Origin: Takakia lepidozioides
Taxonomy: Eukaryota > Streptophyta > Takakiopsida > Takakiales > Takakiaceae
DNA length: 64,000 nt
Assembly: GCA_030704615.1 (NCBI GenBank)
Contig: CM060731.1
Span: 50,964,001-51,028,000, forward strand
Reading direction: 5' to 3'
Shown: positions 61,237-64,000 of the stretch, piece after piece
Position numbering within the stretch: position 1 is the first letter of the stretch
Layout: the number at the start of each line of letters is the position of its first letter
Notes under the pieces: generated by a model
Database searches by the model: none
Seen by the model: the letters and a program-made list of their open reading frames with translations, nothing else
Told to the model about the DNA's origin: nothing
Made by a program: the position numbers and the translations under genes

Positions 61237-62297
61237 ATGGTCGGCACAAGCAGGTACAACATTGAAAACTCCATCTTTTCGTATTCTGTTTCATGTTTTG
61301 TGTTGGCCTGTTCTAAATTCATGTGTTGGCCTGTTCTCAGTTTTGTGTTGGCCCGCTCTCGATTCATGTGGCCTATTCTAGATTCAATTCGTTTGGATCC
61401 TGCTTCATTCTATGCTGCACTACATTGTCTTCAGCGCTTCAGTGCACATTAGGTTTCTGTTTCATTGTTTGCTTCGTTGTTTGCTTCAATCCTGTTTCAT
61501 TCTCTGTCAATTCATTTCACTCCTGCTCCATTATGTGCTTCAGTGCATTCCTGCGTCATTGCTTCACTGTTGTTTTTCAATTCACCGATGGTTTGTAGGG
61601 TGGTTTTGTGTGGTGGTTTTGTGTGCAATTGGGTTTGTGTGTGCTTGTTCTGGTCGATTAGGGTAATGGTTTAGGGTGGCGGGAGATTACCGTGCTGGTT
61701 TGCTTGTTTTGTTCATTGTGGTGGTTTTTTGAGGACAGTGGTTTCGGAAATGCCCGAATGTTTATTTCTCAACCGTTTTCTTGATCCCCAAATCCAGCGT
61801 TAGTTTGTTCTTGTCAATCAATAGTTGATGCATTTCTTCCCATTCAGAGCTTGCAGGTAGAATAGGCAGAGTAGTAACAGGGAGGGACACTTCTTGGGGA
61901 TCACGACTTGGTCATCGGGGGAGAGAAGGACGATCTGGAGTTGAGGGATGGAGAGCGCAATGGAGGAGGAAACACGAACTGATGATGCTTGATTCATGCA
62001 AGCTGTAGAGTTGTACTGTAGATACCATGACTTCGGCCTGATATTGGATAGATATTAATCTGATACATATTCCATACTCACACCGTGTAGAGAGACTAGA
62101 GTGAAGCTGTGGAATTCGATTTTGAATGGAAATTTTCATTTCTTATCCAATTTTGTCAGAATTCGGCAATTCTGAAAAACCACGATAGCCTAGTGCACTT
62201 GTATTCTACAGTAGACATAGGCTAACAGTAGGCTTCGTGCAGGCCAGAGTAGACTATTCGTAGACCCATGTCATGCACATGAGGAACCAGAAACTGG

Positions 62298-62321
62298 AAC
62301 CTCCACTGCCCAGTGGAGGTT
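62298..62321. repeat. 24-nt palindrome, copy 4
   Basis: A perfect copy (AACCTCCACTG, CC, CAGTGGAGGTT) inside the long intron of the plus-strand repeat gene. Confidence 0.85.
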
Positions 62322-62500
62322 CGCGTGAATTCTATATGGGGAAGCTGAATGGCATTTTTTCAAAGTAAGGACGAAATCGGATAATTCCGGGAAAATTGAA
62401 AATCAATTTGAGACGATGTGGGAACGAGTGATGGAATCATATGTGTAACATTGTAAGTGTGACACATACTTTCCAACGAGATTGGGATATGATAATTGGG

Positions 62501-62524
62501 AACCTCTACTATCCAGTGGAGGTT
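62501..62524. repeat. 24-nt palindrome, copy 5
   Basis: Variant left arm (AACCTCTACTA), perfect right arm (CAGTGGAGGTT). It lies about 54 nt before the 3' splice site at 62578. Confidence 0.8.
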
Positions 62525-63226
62525 CGATATTTCTTTGGGTCAACCAGTTACACACTCTGATTAGTTTTTATGTCAGAATGAGAAAGAGGAACGAGGTTGG
62601 GGAACCGGTGTCTGACGATGAGTACAAGACCGCCAGATTAAATTGGAGCAAGAGACGGTGCTCGATAGACGTGATGGAAGCGGACTATCCAGATCAAAAA
62701 CATGGTGTTTCGGAACCAGATGAAAAATCCAGTCGGGGTCTACCGAGCCGAACAAAGTGTCTGTCAATGACAAAAATGTGACTGTAGAATCCCCGCGGAA
62801 CGCATCCGAATCTCTGAACAATACACCTGAAGACATCTGTAAGGATTCCCTGGAGGAAATAAGAGAAAGCGTTCATGTAAACAATGATGTCAACGGATCT
62901 CCTGCCTACTCCCAAGATTATCCGAAATACACCCCTACTATTCCCCGGACACATTGGCGGCGATACGAGTGACCATTTTTGGATATCCAGCATCTCCGGG
63001 TTACTCGCCAGCATCTCCTGAATCCACAACAGGATCTGAAGGATATTACCCTCCAAACTTCCTCCTGGACACTGCAACGAGGGGGGGAGTCCTAAAACTA
63101 CTGGACGTCTCCGGATCTCCAGGATACTCCCCTGCGTCTCCTGATAGTATCACCGGATCCCCAAAATATACACCTCTAGACTATTCGCCTGATACACTCA
63201 GAGAGATAAGAAGGAGCATTCTGTAG

Positions 63227-63592
63227 TTATTGGGTATATAATCTAGAATCGTCTGAATATAGTGCGAGAAGTTCCTTAGTATATTTTGGACGAATTAGGT
63301 TCGAAGATTTCTATTGTAGATTTGTCCTATTTCAGGATGATGTACTCAATGGCTCATGAGCCTCATTTTCATTAAAGTTTTTTTCTACAACATCTGTAAA
63401 ATATGGAGGATTTCCCATTTCATTTAGAAAGCCTCGTACATACAAACCTCCACTGTCTAGTGGAGGTTCTCATTTTTGGAATGATGGATGCTAGTAAGAG
63501 AGATCCTGTTATTTGATTATCTAATGAATTTGTGTTTGGTTGTAACAGAAGACATCCTACACCACCAGATTGCGTCACAGGATTGATTGGAG
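63227..63592. other. Spacer between plus-strand frames
   Basis: Non-coding. It contains palindrome copy 6 and, near its end, an acceptor-like GGTTGTAACAG at about 63548, so it may be an intron or an intergenic gap. Confidence 0.4.
63445..63468. repeat. 24-nt palindrome, copy 6
   Basis: AACCTCCACTG, TC, TAGTGGAGGTT. It lies 80 nt upstream of the acceptor-like GTAACAG that precedes the last open frame. Confidence 0.85.
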
Positions 63593-63982
63593 ATATTTGT
63601 GGCGCATTCGTATGCCAGAAGTCCTCACATTTCAAAACTGAGCATACCGCAATTTTTTGAGCTTAACCCAGAGGTGACAGATTGGGGCATCGTGCCTGTT
63701 GGTACACCTTCTGATCACAAACTGTCTTTTCATTACAGAAGTCTTGGAGTAATAACAGACTTAAAATACGCAGAAGCTCTCGATATAGAGCTTGAATCTG
63801 AAGAGGAAAACCCGATGTTGGTTTTGTTCTTGCATGAGGATGCGAGAACCCCCATGACGTTTGGTTTCAAAGTGGAGGTGGGTCATCTGAACAAGTCGTT
63901 GATGAGTGAATGCGTTGCACTGGGTTTTAGATTTCCAGACAAGGGCTCAGTTTTTACCGACGTAGGTTTGTCGAGGGCTTAG
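63593..63982 (+). CDS. Unrecognised open frame, probably an exon
   Basis: About 130 codons open from 63593, with a TGA just upstream in the same frame. It probably begins at an acceptor (ATTGGAG or ATGCCAG) rather than an ATG. Residues include IPQFFELNPEVTDWGIVPVG, then HKLSFHYRSLG and FGFKVEVGHLN, a mixed beta/alpha composition with an acidic patch (ELESEEENP). It ends at a stop at 63980-63982. I recognise no domain. Its place after palindrome copy 6 suggests it belongs to the same element as the preceding pseudogenes. Confidence 0.4.
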   Translation: MFVAHSYARSPHISKLSIPQFFELNPEVTDWGIVPVGTPSDHKLSFHYRSLGVITDLKYAEALDIELESEEENPMLVLFLHEDARTPMTFGFKVEVGHLNKSLMSECVALGFRFPDKGSVFTDVGLSRA

Positions 63983-64000
63983 AGTATTTTTCTGGATCTT

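Larger units (their letters stand above)
61237..63226 (+). pseudogene. Gene with RNA-polymerase-tail-like repeats, decayed
   Basis: A tiny first exon (61237-61253, MVGTS plus a split Arg; donor AGCAG|GTACAA) joins in phase 2 to an exon starting at 62579 (acceptor TTTTTATGTCAG). The join reads MRKRNEVGEPVSDDEYKTAR. The 1.3-kb intron carries palindrome copies 4 and 5. The exon then runs through two frameshifts (about 62722 and 62937). After that come repeat units of about 40 residues with YSPDTLAAIR, PGYSPASPESTTG, PGYSPASPDSITG and KYTPLDYSPDTLREIR, ending at a stop at 63226. The spaced Y-S-P words recall the RNA polymerase II C-terminal heptads, though spacing and context differ. I do not recognise the family. 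It faces away from the transposase-like gene and may be its partner in one mobile element. Confidence 0.5.

Noticed and set aside
56154-63468. Region as an integrated giant virus, with palindromes as transcription-terminator hairpins
   Set aside because: No viral hallmark gene is visible, and the genes appear to have spliceosomal introns; a DNA transposon fits better.

Overview
The window is nuclear DNA of a land plant, most likely a seed-free one (lycophyte, fern or bryophyte); the sequence alone does not name the species. It carries plant-only families (a PLS-class PPR protein, a LysM receptor-like kinase of the LYR type, a pectin methylesterase with an inhibitor pro-region). Its genes have spliceosomal introns of about 150-1300 nt, and AT-rich, repeat-laden DNA lies between them.

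Layout: 1-2.4 kb holds a broken PPR pseudogene. 3.2-6.3 kb (minus) is a complete four-exon EF-hand gene. 8.6-10.3 kb is a local repeat family. 12.35 kb (minus) is an orphan last exon of an FKBP-type isomerase gene. 12.9-15.4 kb is a long PPR gene whose E/DYW tail has decayed. 16.1-24.3 kb is one LTR retrotransposon (minus strand) with two 282-bp LTRs and a CACAA target duplication. It carries gag, protease and a C5 cytosine DNA methyltransferase, but almost no reverse transcriptase. 24.4-31 kb is repeats. 31.6-33.9 kb is a two-exon pectin methylesterase. 35.4-40.5 kb is a six-exon gene for an unrecognised 501-residue secretory-pathway membrane protein. 40.8-42 kb and 48.7-49.1 kb are LINE-like debris. 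44.5-46.9 kb is a two-exon LysM receptor with an atypical kinase domain. 51-52 kb is a hAT relic, followed by two tandem-repeat arrays (52.1-52.7 and 55.35-55.96 kb).

The last 8 kb (56.1-64 kb) is the strangest part. A decayed gene on the minus strand, with a DDE-transposase-like region resembling DUF7869 proteins of seed-free plants, lies head-to-head with a plus-strand gene. That plus-strand gene encodes about 40-residue repeats reminiscent of an RNA polymerase II tail. Six copies of one 24-nt palindrome (arms AACCTCCACTG) are scattered only here; three to five of them fall in introns or just upstream of exons. A 29-bp hairpin sits between the two divergent genes. I read this as a two-gene DNA transposon or similar invader with its own repeated palindromic site.

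The intact host genes are unrelated to one another and show no operon-like logic. The methyltransferase retrotransposon and the palindrome-bearing region are the two candidates for unusual systems. All intron-exon models come from reading frames, splice dinucleotides and phase agreement by eye; no transcript or database search was available.
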